Shown piece by piece: positions 39,491 to 50,818 of a stretch of 64,000 bases of DNA. This DNA comes from Moniliophthora roreri (Eukaryota > Basidiomycota > Agaricomycetes > Agaricales > Marasmiaceae), in the NCBI GenBank assembly GCA_001466705.2, contig LATX02000187.1, forward strand, positions 186,001 to 250,000, written 5' to 3'. The notes under the pieces were generated by a model. The model made no database searches. It had not been told where the DNA came from and saw only the letters and a list, made by a program, of their open reading frames with translations. The first letter of the stretch is position 1. Each line of letters begins with the position of its first letter. Position numbers and translations under genes: made by a program.

Positions 39491-39745
39491 TCGCCATCGC
39501 TGCTCGGCGTACAGAACTAGTTGAAGGCCTGAGAGAACGGGAAGTCGGAATGAAAGGCCAGCTCTGGACCGCTTACTAAACAGGCCCATATGTTCCGGTG
39601 TTCGATTCTGCTTCGGAACAACTCAATCTCACGTCGCTTTGGTGTCGCTCACTTTTCAACTTTTTCTGAAATGAATGATGTTGCAAAAGGGATCAAGGTA
39701 TCCATGTAGGCTGACATGCAGCAATCCACTTGAAGTATAGTACTG
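39491..39745. repeat. Direct repeat, left copy
   Basis: About 255 bp matching 49151-49402 in the same orientation with small indels (shared blocks include CTAGTTGAAGGCCTGAGAGA and TTGAAGTATAGTACT). The two copies bracket 9.4 kb holding the carbonic anhydrase and the transposons. Confidence 0.8.
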
Positions 39746-40096
39746 GGTACGGCTCCACCGACGTCCCTGAAGAAGTATAATACTGATTTCGATCATTCCG
39801 ACAGGCGGTGTGACCTGTGACCAAACAAACGAAGATTTCTCGCCGTCAGATTGGAAGCTGGACCGTGACATTCGCAAAAAATTGCCATTTTTGGCAGTTT
39901 CTAGTGTCCGATAACCCCGATCGGCCGTCAACTCAACTCACACAGTGACCTGTGACCGACCGTGACATTTCGTCAAATTTAAGGTCTCTATGACCCGTGA
40001 CTGTCGAAATGGTACAGTTTGGGTACAGTATACTAAAATCCAGCCAAATTTTGAAGGAAGAATCGCACACTTCAACGACGACCTCTAGTGATCTAT

Positions 40097-41104
40097 TCAA
40101 TGGTGGTTTTGTTGGTCTGTTGACACACGGTCAGAAACAAGCACTGCAGAATAGTGAAGAAGAAAACTCACCAGCCTGGCACTGGATCTGATTCGTCTCG
40201 TTAAGGCGATTTTGAATGTACCTCGAGTTATACTTTATCACCGATTTAATGCTATTGTATGTCTTGACATCAATGTTCAACGGCTGATCCAGAACAATGA
40301 AGGTGACACCCTCTGTGCAGGGAGGTGTAGTCAACGAGCCGGTGTATGCGTAAAGGCCGCCGGTGGCGAATGCGTCTTCGATCTCGGTAAAGTCCAAGCG
40401 ACCGGTTTTGCTGACGGTTCCAGGCTCTCTGACATGCTCGATGTTCTCGATAGAGGAGGCAACTAGTTCAGTCGTACATCCGTCTTCAGAGAGCTGGAAC
40501 AGGGTAACCAGTACGAGGAGTGACCCATCTATAGATATGGATCAGTATACCGGTCGAACCTAATCCCAGTTTCAACGCACCAGCTGCTTGGTGAACCTGA
40601 TCGTAAAGAAGATAAACCAGTCAGCCGTTCAGTTTCAAACCCCGAAGGATATCCAAAACGTACCATGTGCATTTCTAAAGGATAATATTCATCCCTCAAC
40701 CAATGCTCACTAGGGGTGTGATAATGGAACTGCCGTAGGGAATAGGGCTTTCCCTGATACATCGTCGTTCCGCTTACAATAGCGTCCAGCGTCGACCCAA
40801 TGTTTTCGAAAGTAGCCTCGGTAATAGTGGGTATCTTGACGACAGGCGCACTATTATTAGATAGCTTGGATATGGAATTGTCGATAATGATAGGAGACTG
40901 TGTGGTTCCAGTGCGGCAGACTGTATTGTTGGGGTTGAGCCAACCCCAATTGAGGGGTCCACGTTCGCCAGAGTAGCTGAAATCGCTGACTTTGACACGA
41001 CCTTGCTCGGTGACCTCGCGACGCAGAAGGGTCGTGCCATGCAAACAACTGCAAGTGACTGTACCGGTGATGGCGAGGACAGAAAGAAGTGTATGGAATA
41101 GCAT
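40097..41104 (-). CDS. Secreted alpha-class carbonic anhydrase
   Basis: ATG at 41104 opens a signal peptide (MLFHTLLSVLAITGTVTCSC). The conserved core follows: FSYSGERGPLNWGWLN, TTQSPIIID, then QFHYHTPSEHWL and LEMHMVHQAADG. The zinc ligands are His127, His129 and His146 by my count, with the catalytic-site SEH also present. Two introns around 40.57-40.68 kb join EMHM to VHQAA and then DGSLLVLVTLFQLSEDG. The C-terminal half has LTTPPCTEGVTFIVLDQPL, containing the Thr-Thr-Pro-Pro-Cys motif that closes the active-site cone. The enzyme interconverts CO2 and bicarbonate, here outside the cell or at the wall. The end is uncertain: a perfect GTGAGT donor at about 40170 suggests a last small exon ending at 40097-40099, while read-through would stop at 40131. 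Confidence 0.88.
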
Positions 41105-42014
41105 TCTGTGGATGGGGTAGCATGTTCAACAATAGGACTTTATATCTGAGCCCGAGGCTAAAGTAATCTTCCAGAAGGCTGATCATTAGCTCTCACTGTC
41201 AGGATTCTTGCCACAAAGGAGAACCTTGGTATAAAACTTGAAACGCGTCTTGGCATTTCGATCGTACAATTTGAATCACGGCGAGAATTATTGCAATGCC
41301 ATTTTTGAAAATATCTTCATCAGCAAAACAGCGAATTTCACTTTGAGCCGCTCTCACCTAGAGATCCGTGATCTTTGACTTAATTCCGGCTGCTTTTACT
41401 TATATCTAGGGCTTCGGTCGGATCGGATGATCCGTCGGCTTGTGAGTCGGATTCCGATGGCGGACTGCCTCCTCGAAAGCACTCCATCCGCGGATTGCCA
41501 TCCGACCAATCCGAGGATGAACGCCGGATGGAGAGAGTAATACGTCGGCATATTCCGGTGTAACTGTACAGTTTATGAAATAGAAATTCGTACCCCAAGT
41601 ATCTGCATCACAAGAAAAAAAAACAGTTTACACAATTGTTATTTACCATGACTGGTGAACGCGACCCTCCCGACCTCTCAACAATCCTTCCAGCAGGTTC
41701 CAAGCGTCGCAATCCCACCCGCAGACATGACGACGATGCCGCTTCCGACATTAATTCATCGGAAGAAGAAGCATCACAGCCACCACGTAAACGTACCTCG
41801 ACCTCAACCTCTCGTAAATCCACTACTACAGCAACGTCTGGAGACAAACCACCTCAAAAAAAACCAACACCATCCACAACATCTCCTCAACCAGCTGCAT
41901 CTGCACCAGATCCAGAACACCAACCAAACCCTACTCCACCAGCTCAGAATTCTTTGTTGAGTGTGTCTAACAGTGCCACACCCGCCATTCCCACCATCAA
42001 TATTCCTGATCAGG

Positions 42015-44945
42015 CAGCATACCATGTAGTACTTTATTCATTCTCCCCAGCTTTGCAACCCCGACACGTTATAATGTTCCCGCTATGTTGTAAGGCCTTG
42101 ATGAATGATAATTGCTCCTGTCCTTTTTTGCAAGCCTGCCTTGGAACAAATAATAATTTGCCCTGGGTGCGAATAATAAGTGGGAAATACCAGCAATGCC
42201 AGAATTCAGCAGTCACATATTATGACGCACAGACACTTTCCATGGTTGGATGCTGCTTACTTCCTCCTTTCACGTTCCTTCCTCTGTCATGCGGTGTAGT
42301 GTTCTATGGCTGTGGTGTGTATCTCTGTCATATCAATGTCTCTTGTATTCTGTGCTTACACTTTATCATAGCATCACCAAACATTACCCCTATGCCACAT
42401 TGTCATTCATCCAGCCAGTGGCCTCCTCATCATTGTTCTCTACACTGTCACCTGTGTGTGTACCATTTATAATCCATTCTCTCTTCTGCCAGTTCCCATT
42501 ATTATCTTCCCAGTGGCTAATAATCATTCTCCCCTTACCATATACAGCTGCTCATGCACCAGGGTTATTTATACTCCGTAAAGGCCCCAACCTCTTTATC
42601 ATTTGGCTCTATCATTCCATTCATTCTGGTGAGTACATTTGTCATTTGACCAATCACAGGGTAATTATCATTCAGTCTACAGGACTCCCTCTTTTTCCCT
42701 CCTCATGGAGTACCCTACGCTACCCAATTATCATCTGACCTCTTCTTGCATCCAGTGCTCCACCACATCACTTGAACCCAAACCTTCATGTCAGTTGGTG
42801 CACCTTATTCCCCTGCACACATTATAATTCACACCCTTCAGATGTCTCCGCTACCTCTGTGATTTTAACTCCCTTTGGACTGTACAGTTCTTAGTTCGGA
42901 ATCATCTGAGTCTGTATTTCAACTTGTGGAGCCCTCTGAAGCACTATTTTTGATGTTTTTTCTATCTCATGGGAGGCTAGTCAGTACTGTCACTTGAGCA
43001 GGCAACAAGGAGGTATGGAAGGTGCATTTCATATCCTTTCATTGAATTGACAGTTATTATCTAGTGTTGTACTGATCCTGCCGAAACCTGAAGGCACCAA
43101 AGACATATATACTCCGCCATAACGCTACCTTATGAAGATTCTGACCCAGACTACATACATACCCCTCACTCTTACTATACTTCACACTTTACTCACGGCT
43201 ACTCAACATAACATCTCATAATATACACTATTTTGGGTATGGAAATGTTCCCCTGAAGTCTCAAGGCAATATGAGCCTCACTAGTGTGTTCACCAACACT
43301 CTGAATATAGCAACCTCTACTACTGAGCACTCAGTAAACATTGGCCAAACTTTGGAACAACATCAGACTACTAAGCTACAGTTTGGTCTCTCAGCAAAGA
43401 TCGATGAGTGTTGCATAGTGTTGTCAAATTTAGAAATATTAATTGCCCTTTTTGGAAGACCCTTACCTATTATGGCAAGAATTCTAGAGAGATCGGCTGC
43501 ATTTTCAGATATTCTATACATCCACAGGGTTTAGTATGGGCTACAGGTATGGATTAAACAAATTCCAATGCTTTTGAGATGATATTCAGTTGATTTCCTG
43601 TTGTTGGTGCAGGGGGATAACTTTTGTGGTTATCAAGAGATACAAGTCATAAGTAAAGTATGAACAAAAGCCATTCTGAGCTTGCGTGCTGCTTGACTTT
43701 TTCATTTGAGGATCTAATAGCACTGGGAGTGCTCAGTCAGACCTTTTCTATGCTCTGACTCAAGTGGTAATATCTACTAGGTCTGCAAATAGTGTGGTGG
43801 ATATGTATGAGGAAAGTTCTTCCCCAAACACTAGTTCCAATGAGCTGGAGGTAGTTCAATTCCAAGCATCTATTCAGCGCTTGTGGAATCTTGACGTTAC
43901 ATAGAAGGTAAATAGGTGAAGATTACTTAGTAAATTACCTCATAAAGACTCAGGAGTGGCAGTGAGCATATAGAAGTGAAATGATGGAAGAAATGTATAT
44001 TGGATATATATGTACAGAGTGGGTGTCCTACACAGCATGGGCAGTACCAGAGAGAAGACCTGCTGTTATGGGTATTGGGGTAAAGGACGGCATAATTCAA
44101 TGAAATAAGGAAGTTTTGCTTGTGATTGTGCAGCTTTCAAGGGTCACTAGGGAAGGGCCCCATGAGAGAATGTGCGCAAAGAGTTTCAGGACCATGTTAG
44201 CCAAGGTTGAATGATTATTTGCTGGTATCCAGGGTACGAGGGCTGAATATGAACGATAATGAGCCCACGTAAGTCAAAATGATATTTCATGCACACCTGT
44301 GATCCGAGGAGAAGCACTGGAGGTTGAATTATAATTTGCCAAAGTGGTCGGAATAGAAATGTTTGGGGAGAATGATAAATTTGATGCAGGAGGTAGCTGA
44401 GGGACAATTATTAATAGCTCAAGCCCAGCCAAATGATAAAGGTATGGATCTAGAGACAACAGAAAGTGGGGAAGAATGATAATTTGATGCAAGAGGCAGG
44501 TGGTATCTGGAGGTAGCCGAGGGACAATTATTAATAGCTCAAGCTTAGCCAAATGATAAAGGTGCACACCCAGCAGATCAGATCAACATAAAGTGAGGAG
44601 AATTATAATTCGGTATGAGAGGCAGGTATCTGGGATGTAGTTGAGGGACAATTATTATTATCTCGAGCTCAGCCAAATGATAAAGGTATGCACCTATAAG
44701 CAAAGAGCAGTGAGACCACAGAGTTGGAATGACAATTGAGCAGTGTGTTGTAGATTAATCAATATGGTCAAGGAATGGTAGGACGATATTGCATACAGAG
44801 GACAGAGGGGGAAAATGATAAAGAGTACTGGTGGGAATAATAAAGGTACCAAATGTGGTCACAACATGTGGTTGGCAGGGTCTGCTTTATAATGTGTCGG
44901 GGTTGCATTGCTAGGGAGAATTACATTATTTCTACATGGACTGCT
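42015..44945. mobile_element. Nested 2.93-kb non-autonomous element
   Basis: Lies between two copies of TGATCAGG (42007-42014 and 44946-44953). Its ends are imperfect inverted repeats of about 65 bp; the best block is TGCAACCCCGACACGTTATAA on the left against TGCAACCCCGACACATTATAA read inward from the right. The outermost bases are slightly ragged (one-base offset), so the exact ends could be off by one. No transposase or other coding region is recognisable in it. It carries repeated CCAAATGATAAAG motifs near the right end and inverse copies near the left. An 8-bp duplication suggests a hAT-type mobiliser. Confidence 0.8.
44397..44690. repeat. Three subterminal tandem units, period about 122 bp
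   Basis: A unit containing GAGGGACAATTATTAATAGC and then AGCCAAATGATAAAGGT occurs at about 44400, 44520 and 44642. A reversed CTTTATCATTTGGCTCTAT lies at about 42594 near the other end of the nested element. Such subterminal arrays often serve as transposase binding sites. Confidence 0.7.
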
Positions 44946-46943
44946 TGATCAGGATATGGAGGGTGATCTCCAGCACCGTCGCTTATTCCCTGGTCGCCCC
45001 GCGTCGTCAGCTGTTGCAGATCACCCAGAATTTGCCAGGAAGGAATCACTTGCCTGGACATTTCTGATTATAGAGAACCCAGAGCATATAAATGATGGCA
45101 CAAATCTTGTTTCATGTGAGATGCTATGTGCTTGATGTAAAGGGACTGGCTTTAAGAAGAGCTAGCTAACTGCAGCAAGTGAACACACTGTATATGACCC
45201 TGACACAATGACTGTTTGGTGTTTGGCCCATGCTATTCACCTTGCTGTCCAAGCTTTCCTTCTGGAGTTGAAGGCTGCTGACAAAGAGAATTTTGATGAA
45301 GACATTATTGAAAGTGCCAATGAGTGGTCAGAAATGAGGTCTGAGAGTATTGCTGTTGAAGACAGGTCCATGGCTGAAATGTTGGATGAGGAGCTGTTGA
45401 GGGAACAGGAGAATGATGGAATTGATATGAAAGTTGTAGTCCAAAAGGTACATGAACATTTTTTTTGCACATACACATTTATCAATGAGCTGCACAGATA
45501 TGTCAGATTTCAAAGCTTACACATTCAACACCACAACAGTCCAAGGAATTCAAAAGAACTATCAGCATTGTTAATGCTGTAGCTGATGATGGTAACAAAC
45601 TTTGTCTTCTCAATCTTATCCTTGACATAGTCACTCAATGGAACTCTACATACTTTATGGTCAAATGTGCTCATGAGCTTCAAACAGTGAGTTATGATTC
45701 ATCATGTTGTTTCTCTTCCTTTTTGACTACTGAACACATTTCAGGCTGTTGATAAGCTCTGTATCAGGAATAAGTTATATCAGAAGTACAAGATCAGCAA
45801 AGAGGAATGGGAATTGGTAAAGGTAGTAGCTGATTTTCTTGAGGTATGTGTCACTTGAATCAAAATCCTTTCACAGACTTACCCTTTACCATTCAGGTTT
45901 TCCAAAATGCCTCAGAAAAAATGTCTTCCAGCTCATTCCCCACCCTCTCAGCATCACTCCTTGTTTATGTTAAGCTGATAAATGCTGTCAAAGAGTTTAT
46001 GAGATCCAAAACTGCAAGGAAACACTGGAACCTATATTCTGGCCTTCACACATGCAAAGCAAAGCTTGAGAAGTATTTTGATAAATTAATGGAGGAATCA
46101 GAATATTACTATGCAGCAGCTGGTGTGTTCCAGAACAGGATATTTGTATCCAAGTGACTAATTTTCTTGTGCCAGTTTTGGTTTCTTGAATCAAACACAA
46201 GCTATTTGACAACAACCCTGAGTATTTCACTGCTGGATGGTGTCAAGAAATGGAATCTATGTTCAAGAGTCACTTGGCTGGATACAGCACAATCCCTCCA
46301 TCCAATACAACACCTCAAGCATCAGCCTCACAGACTTCAACATTGTCAACATCAAATAATGATGATCTTTACAATGATCCCTCACTTTTGGGCACCACCA
46401 CAAGCCAATCCAGAAACACAGTTGACTCTGTCAATGAGGAGTATGCTCATTATCTTGCATATCAGCCAGCTGACAAGCAGGATTGCCTCACATTTTGAAG
46501 AATCAACTGCAAGCTGTTTCCTTGGCTGGCTGGTTATGCATGTGATGTTCTGGCCATATCAGGTAAGTATAGCGCCCTCCAACTTGTATATGTTTGTTGA
46601 AAACCACATAGGCTCGTTGGTTGCTGTTGAACATACATTAAGTCAGAGGAAGAATGTTATTGGTCTCTATTGGCATAGCCTTTCAGGTGAGACAACTGCA
46701 ATGCTCATGTTGTACCACAGTATCCTTGTCTTTGAAGGTGTTCTCAAAGAGGACTACAAGCCTCGATAGTTATTAGATGTATGTACCAAATTGATAAAAA
46801 AAATTTAACCTCCATCTGACAATCATCTGCCCCATCTGTCAGATACCATCCAGCAATGTGGATTGCTCTCTCAATGACCACCATCTGAGCAGATGCAACT
46901 GCATCCAATCTGCATCTGATCTGTACAAAGCCCTACTTATATC

Positions 46944-49150
46944 CTTCCGCTTTAGCTGAGGCCCATGCATAGGTTTTTACATTTTACTTGGACAAAATTG
47001 ACAACTGCTATAGTCTTGGTTGGACTCAGTGTGTTCTCTCTATGTTAACAAACTGATTTGGGTAGAATGTCAAGTGTGAGCCAAAACACTATCAAAATGT
47101 GGCCATAGACAATCTAGTCAGAATTCATGGGAAATTTGGTATCAACAGATATCTCTTGATTCAGACAAGTCCTGGATGAGTTGGCTACTACTGAGCCAAG
47201 AGATATGTACAACATCAAGTGGGCAGCTTGGGCAACCAATCGTTGAAATGTTGAAGTCCCAAACCCAGGTTACCTGCTATCTGCTATCTGCTATCAAGTT
47301 ATATTGAGATAGTAATGTTGAGGGCTTGGCTCAAGCCCTGAAGCCAGGGCTCACAAAGCCAAGCCAAGCCCTACTGTAGGGCTTTGACTGAGCTCAGGGC
47401 TTGGGCTTGCATTTCTGAAAGCCCAAGCCCAGAGCTTGAGCTCTAGACAATATGATGGAAAGTGCAGGCTGTGGCTATAGGCAAGTGATACTCAAAAGCC
47501 CTGGCCTAAGCTGGGCCCTGCCTATGGCTTGGGCTTAATGTTTGGTAAGCCTGAGCCCTCTCAAGCCAGGCCTAAGCCCAGGGCTTTGAGCCAAGCCAAG
47601 CCCACAATATCACTATATTGAGAAGCCTGGCCAAGCAAATTCTTTTCCCTAACCATTATCACCCCTCTGGCTCATCTCTCTTTCTCTGGTAAAGTCCCAC
47701 TTTGAGTTCAAGAACACCAGATGGTCTAAATTCAGAATAAAGATGTGTATCTCAAGTCCATGAAGATGTTGCAGAGACTAACAGTAATGTTCTCAGGATA
47801 TGGCTCATTTGGAGTTCTGAAGGTCACAGTTGCAGTACAGAGTTCACACTTTATAAAGGGAAAAAAAAAATAGTATGTGGTAGTAACATTCTTATTGACA
47901 TTGGAAATTGGAATGCTGATAATCAGTTTGTCTGACTTAAATTTGTGCCACATATGATGAGAACCATTCACAGTGAAGCAGGATTATGGTCCAATAGTGT
48001 ATTATCCAGCATTTTATGCATAATCACACTAATCTCATTGTATCAGATGTTCTGGTGACACCTATGGATTACACAGAGTTGATATGGAGGGATTATGGAC
48101 ATGTCAAAGGGGCACAGACAGTGAGTGGCCTGGGGGTTCCTCTTGGAAGAGGCAGGTCAGTAGCCATAGTGTTGACTTGGTGCTTCCCATACTGGTCAGA
48201 TGGTGGTGGTGGTGGCAGACAGGACAGCAAATCTGATTAGGCACTGGCAGCTATCGCTCCACCAGGCAGTGGTCTCACTCCCCAAGTAAAATGTTCTAAG
48301 TAAAAGTAATTTATTCAAAGTTAAACCACTGTAATGTAGGTGAATTGCAATAACTGAGAAAGAACTTTTTTCTTTCTAAGGAAAAATGAATGTATTTGAC
48401 TTTACAAGTGCCTTTTTCCTTTTTTAAAGTATTCAAAGTAGGATTAGCTGTTTTGCTGATGTTTCCATCTGCATAGGAAACATGGAACGCACTGGAGATA
48501 ACTCTACTCAAATGCTCTTTTTTATTTTACTGTTCACAGTAGATGATGTCTAAATTCACTGTTTGTGCTCAAAAAATATAGAGAAAGGAGATGTTTTGTT
48601 GAGGGGTTCAATGGACCTCTGTGAATTTTGGCATGTGTGTGAACAGATTTCCATACTTGGCATTGCAACGATTTTCACTGGGCACTTAAAGACTCTTTCC
48701 TCAGAGTCAGTCATCATGCTGAGCTAAGCTCTGTTGGTTTGGGTTTGAATTCAAGAATGTGTATCTTTTGTTCTTTCTCTTGTTGTGCCCTCGTCTACTT
48801 CATTAACAATCATTAATGATCAAACATTGAATGACCCAAGAGGTTCCAGATCTCACTGATTTGTGTACCTGAGCTGTCAGGTGAAGTGATAATAGGCAGG
48901 ATGGCAGATATGGCCATCGAATGTTACATCTTCAGAAAGCCTGAGATGTCCAAAACCTTTGAATTTCAACAAACGCTGCTGAGTGTGATTCTCCCACTAC
49001 GACGTGTTGTTCTAAGTGCTGTCAGGAGATGCAAACGCGTCAGCTCCCACCAGATGGACGAGAGAAAGGAAGAAAGATACGCATTCATGATGCCGCCCCA
49101 ATCACCTCATCACGCGACATCTCGATTATACGAATCAGTGAAATTGTATA
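46944..49150. other. AT-rich transposon-flank region without genes
   Basis: Apart from the 306-bp MITE, no coding potential is recognisable. ORFs at 47732-47971 (-), 48016-48240 (+) and 48886-49245 (+) show no motifs. The composition resembles the inside of the hAT element, so older transposon debris is likely. Confidence 0.45.
47310..47615. mobile_element. 306-bp hAT-type MITE rich in GGGCTT
   Basis: Flanked by a perfect 8-bp duplication TATTGAGA (47302-47309 and 47616-47623). Terminal inverted repeats are TAGTAATGTTGAGGGCTTGG on the left and TAGTGATATTGTGGGCTTGG read inward from the right. The interior is filled with GGGCTT/AAGCCC units in both orientations, giving many small hairpins. It has no ORF of its own. 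Confidence 0.9.
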
Positions 49151-49402
49151 TTGCCATCTCTGCTCTGCATACAAAGCTAGTTGAAGGCCTGAGAGAATGG
49201 GAAGTCGGAAGGCCAGTTCTGGACCGCTTCTGGACCACTTGGTAAACAGGCCTATGTTCGATCCTGCTTCGGAGCAACAGATGCCCACTCAGCCTCACGT
49301 CGCTTTGGTGCCGCTCAATTTTCAGTTTTCCGGAAGTAAAGGATATTGCGAAAGTATCCATCTAGGATGACATACAGCAATCCATTTCAAGTATAGTACT
49401 TT
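49151..49402. repeat. Direct repeat, right copy
   Basis: Counterpart of 39491-39745. It ends about 275 bp upstream of the glutathione transferase start. Confidence 0.8.
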
Positions 49403-49623
49403 GGTGTTGGAGGTCGAGGAGCAAGACTCGTGTGGCAGTGCAAAGCGCGGATCGAGCGTGCTCTTGCCTGTACAAGCGGTTTTCGCCTCTCTCACGATCA
49501 GAAGCTCGGAAACTTTGGTACGAACCATTGCTCTTATTTTTCTGAGGTCGAGCGCTCTGAACTGATTAATTGTTTTTAGCTAGTGATACCATGATACAAA
49601 TCAGTGGCTTATCAAGCGCTTTG

Positions 49624-49630
49624 TATATAA
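49624..49630 (+). promoter_or_regulatory. TATA box of the glutathione transferase gene
   Basis: TATATAA lies 47 bp upstream of the ATG at 49677, so the leader must be very short. Confidence 0.5.
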
Positions 49631-49676
49631 ATCGACAGCTGTAGGAGATGAACGTCCACGTCACGGTCAACTATCA

Positions 49677-50495
49677 ATGTCAGGAATGCAGGCCATAGAG
49701 TTCTACGATATCCCATCCAAGCTTCCCAACCAAGTTTGGTCGCCCAATACATGGAAGACTCGGTACGTCCTCATTCAAGCTCGTAATCCGACATGAAAAT
49801 GACGTTTCTATATCAGATATTGCCTGAACTACAAAGGAATATCATACAAGACCATTTGGATAGAATACCCAGACATTGAGTCTACTTGCAAGCAACTCGG
49901 TGCAGCACCAACCTTTATCAGACGCGATGGAACACCACTCTACACTCTTCCCGTTATCCGCGATCCCAATACTGGCGAAACTGTTTCGGACTCTCATCGT
50001 ATTGCCGAATACCTCGATGCAAACTACCCAGAAACACCTCGCCTCTTTCCACCAGATAGTCATGCCTTACAGGCAGCGTTTTGCTATACCTTTGAGAGGC
50101 ATCATCTCAACCATGATACACGCTTCACCATTCCCAAGACCCTCTTGATCCTCAACCCACCAAGCTACGTTTTTTTCAAGGAGACGAGAGAGAAACAGTA
50201 TGGGAGTATCGCAATGGAAGATTTCTATCCAAAAGGAGAAGAGAAGAAGGAACTGTGGAACAAGTGGAAGGATGAATGGACCGTTGTCGATGGATGGTTG
50301 CAGAAAAACCCGAGTGGTGATTTTGTCTTTGGCGAAACGATCAGTTGGGCTGACTTTGTCATTGCTGGATGGGTGATGTGGTTTCGTGTCCTCCTGGGTG
50401 TTGACAGTGAGGAGTGGCAGGATTTTGCAAGCTGGCATGGGGGAAGATGGGCAAATCTGTTGGCGAAACTGTCTCAGTACGAAGGTGTTTTGTAA
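49677..50495 (+). CDS. Glutathione S-transferase (fungal etherase-like class)
   Basis: Two exons (49677-49762 and 49817-50495) joined within an Arg codon. The thioredoxin-like N-terminal domain starts QAIEFYDIPSKLPNQVWSPN, has the cis-Pro loop RRDGTPLYTLPVI and the glutathione gamma-Glu contact VSDSHRIAEYLDANYP. The helical domain includes FPPDSHALQAAFCYTFERHH and ends GDFVFGETISWADFVIAGWV and a WHGGRW tail. The fold and the E/D-S-x-x-IA-x-YL pattern match the basidiomycete GST classes related to bacterial beta-etherases, which are greatly expanded in wood and litter decayers and conjugate or carry small aromatic compounds. Its broken duplicate follows 320 bp downstream on the same strand. 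The start is supported by the TATA box and by homology to the copy. Confidence 0.88.
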
Positions 50496-50818
50496 AAGTA
50501 CACCGAATCATAAATTTAAAGAAAGACCCAGAGTCTGCTACTTGCTGTAATGCAGCCCACGAGCGTTGCTATGGAATTAGAACTCTCGGACATCCGGATG
50601 GCGACTGTTCCGCCCGCCTGCCCACTAATCGGTGGTACGAACGCTGATCTGAGTCTTAGTCTATCCTTTTCAGGACTGCCTCGCTCGATTGTCAAATCCG
50701 ATCCCTGATCGAATCTAGTCTCCTGTAAGCAGACTCAATCGCTCGTTCCTCGCTGGATCGAATCAGAAAATATTGAAACGCAGCAAATGATACCTTTCAT
50801 TGAGTCCTCGCCCACGTA

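Larger units (their letters stand above)
41648..46769 (+). pseudogene. hAT transposase gene, split by a nested element
   Basis: Exon 1 begins MTGERDPPDLSTILPAGSKR and continues as a basic, Ser/Thr/Pro-rich linker (QPPRKRTSTSTSRKS). The frame is broken at IPDQ by the nested insertion and resumes as DMEGDLQHRRLFPGRP at 44954. Later exons show hAT landmarks: TVWCLAHAIHLAVQAFLLEL, an ICQISKLTHSTPQQSKEFKR piece after an intron, LILDIVTQWNSTYFMVK (the D-x-x-T-x-WNSTY motif with the catalytic-core Asp), and the C-terminal dimerisation region SLVAVEHTLSQRKNVIGLYW followed by LSGETTAMLMLYHS. A frameshift near 46490 separates the last part. I did not find a complete BED zinc finger. Apart from the insertion and the C-terminal shift it is well preserved. 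Confidence 0.8.
41407..46935 (+). mobile_element. hAT-superfamily DNA transposon, 5,529 bp
   Basis: Flanked by a perfect 8-bp target duplication CTTATATC (41399-41406 and 46936-46943), the length made by hAT transposases. The ends are inverted: the left starts TAGGGCTTCGGTCGGATCGG and the right, read inward, starts TAGGGCTTTGTACAGATCAG. Subterminal GATC/GGAT-rich repeats lie just inside (CGGATGATCC-like on the left; CATCTG-like on the right). It encodes a hAT transposase on the plus strand. A second element (42015-44945) has inserted into the transposase reading frame. The two ends differ in base composition (GC-rich left, AT-rich right), which suggests divergence since insertion. Confidence 0.92.

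Noticed and set aside
47310..47615. GGGCTT array as telomere-like or CRISPR repeat
   Set aside because: Units occur in both orientations without regular spacing, and the segment has transposon TIRs and a TSD.
39491..49402. The 255-bp direct repeats as LTRs of a retrotransposon
   Set aside because: No TG...CA ends, no primer-binding or polypurine site, no gag/pol between them, and host genes lie inside.
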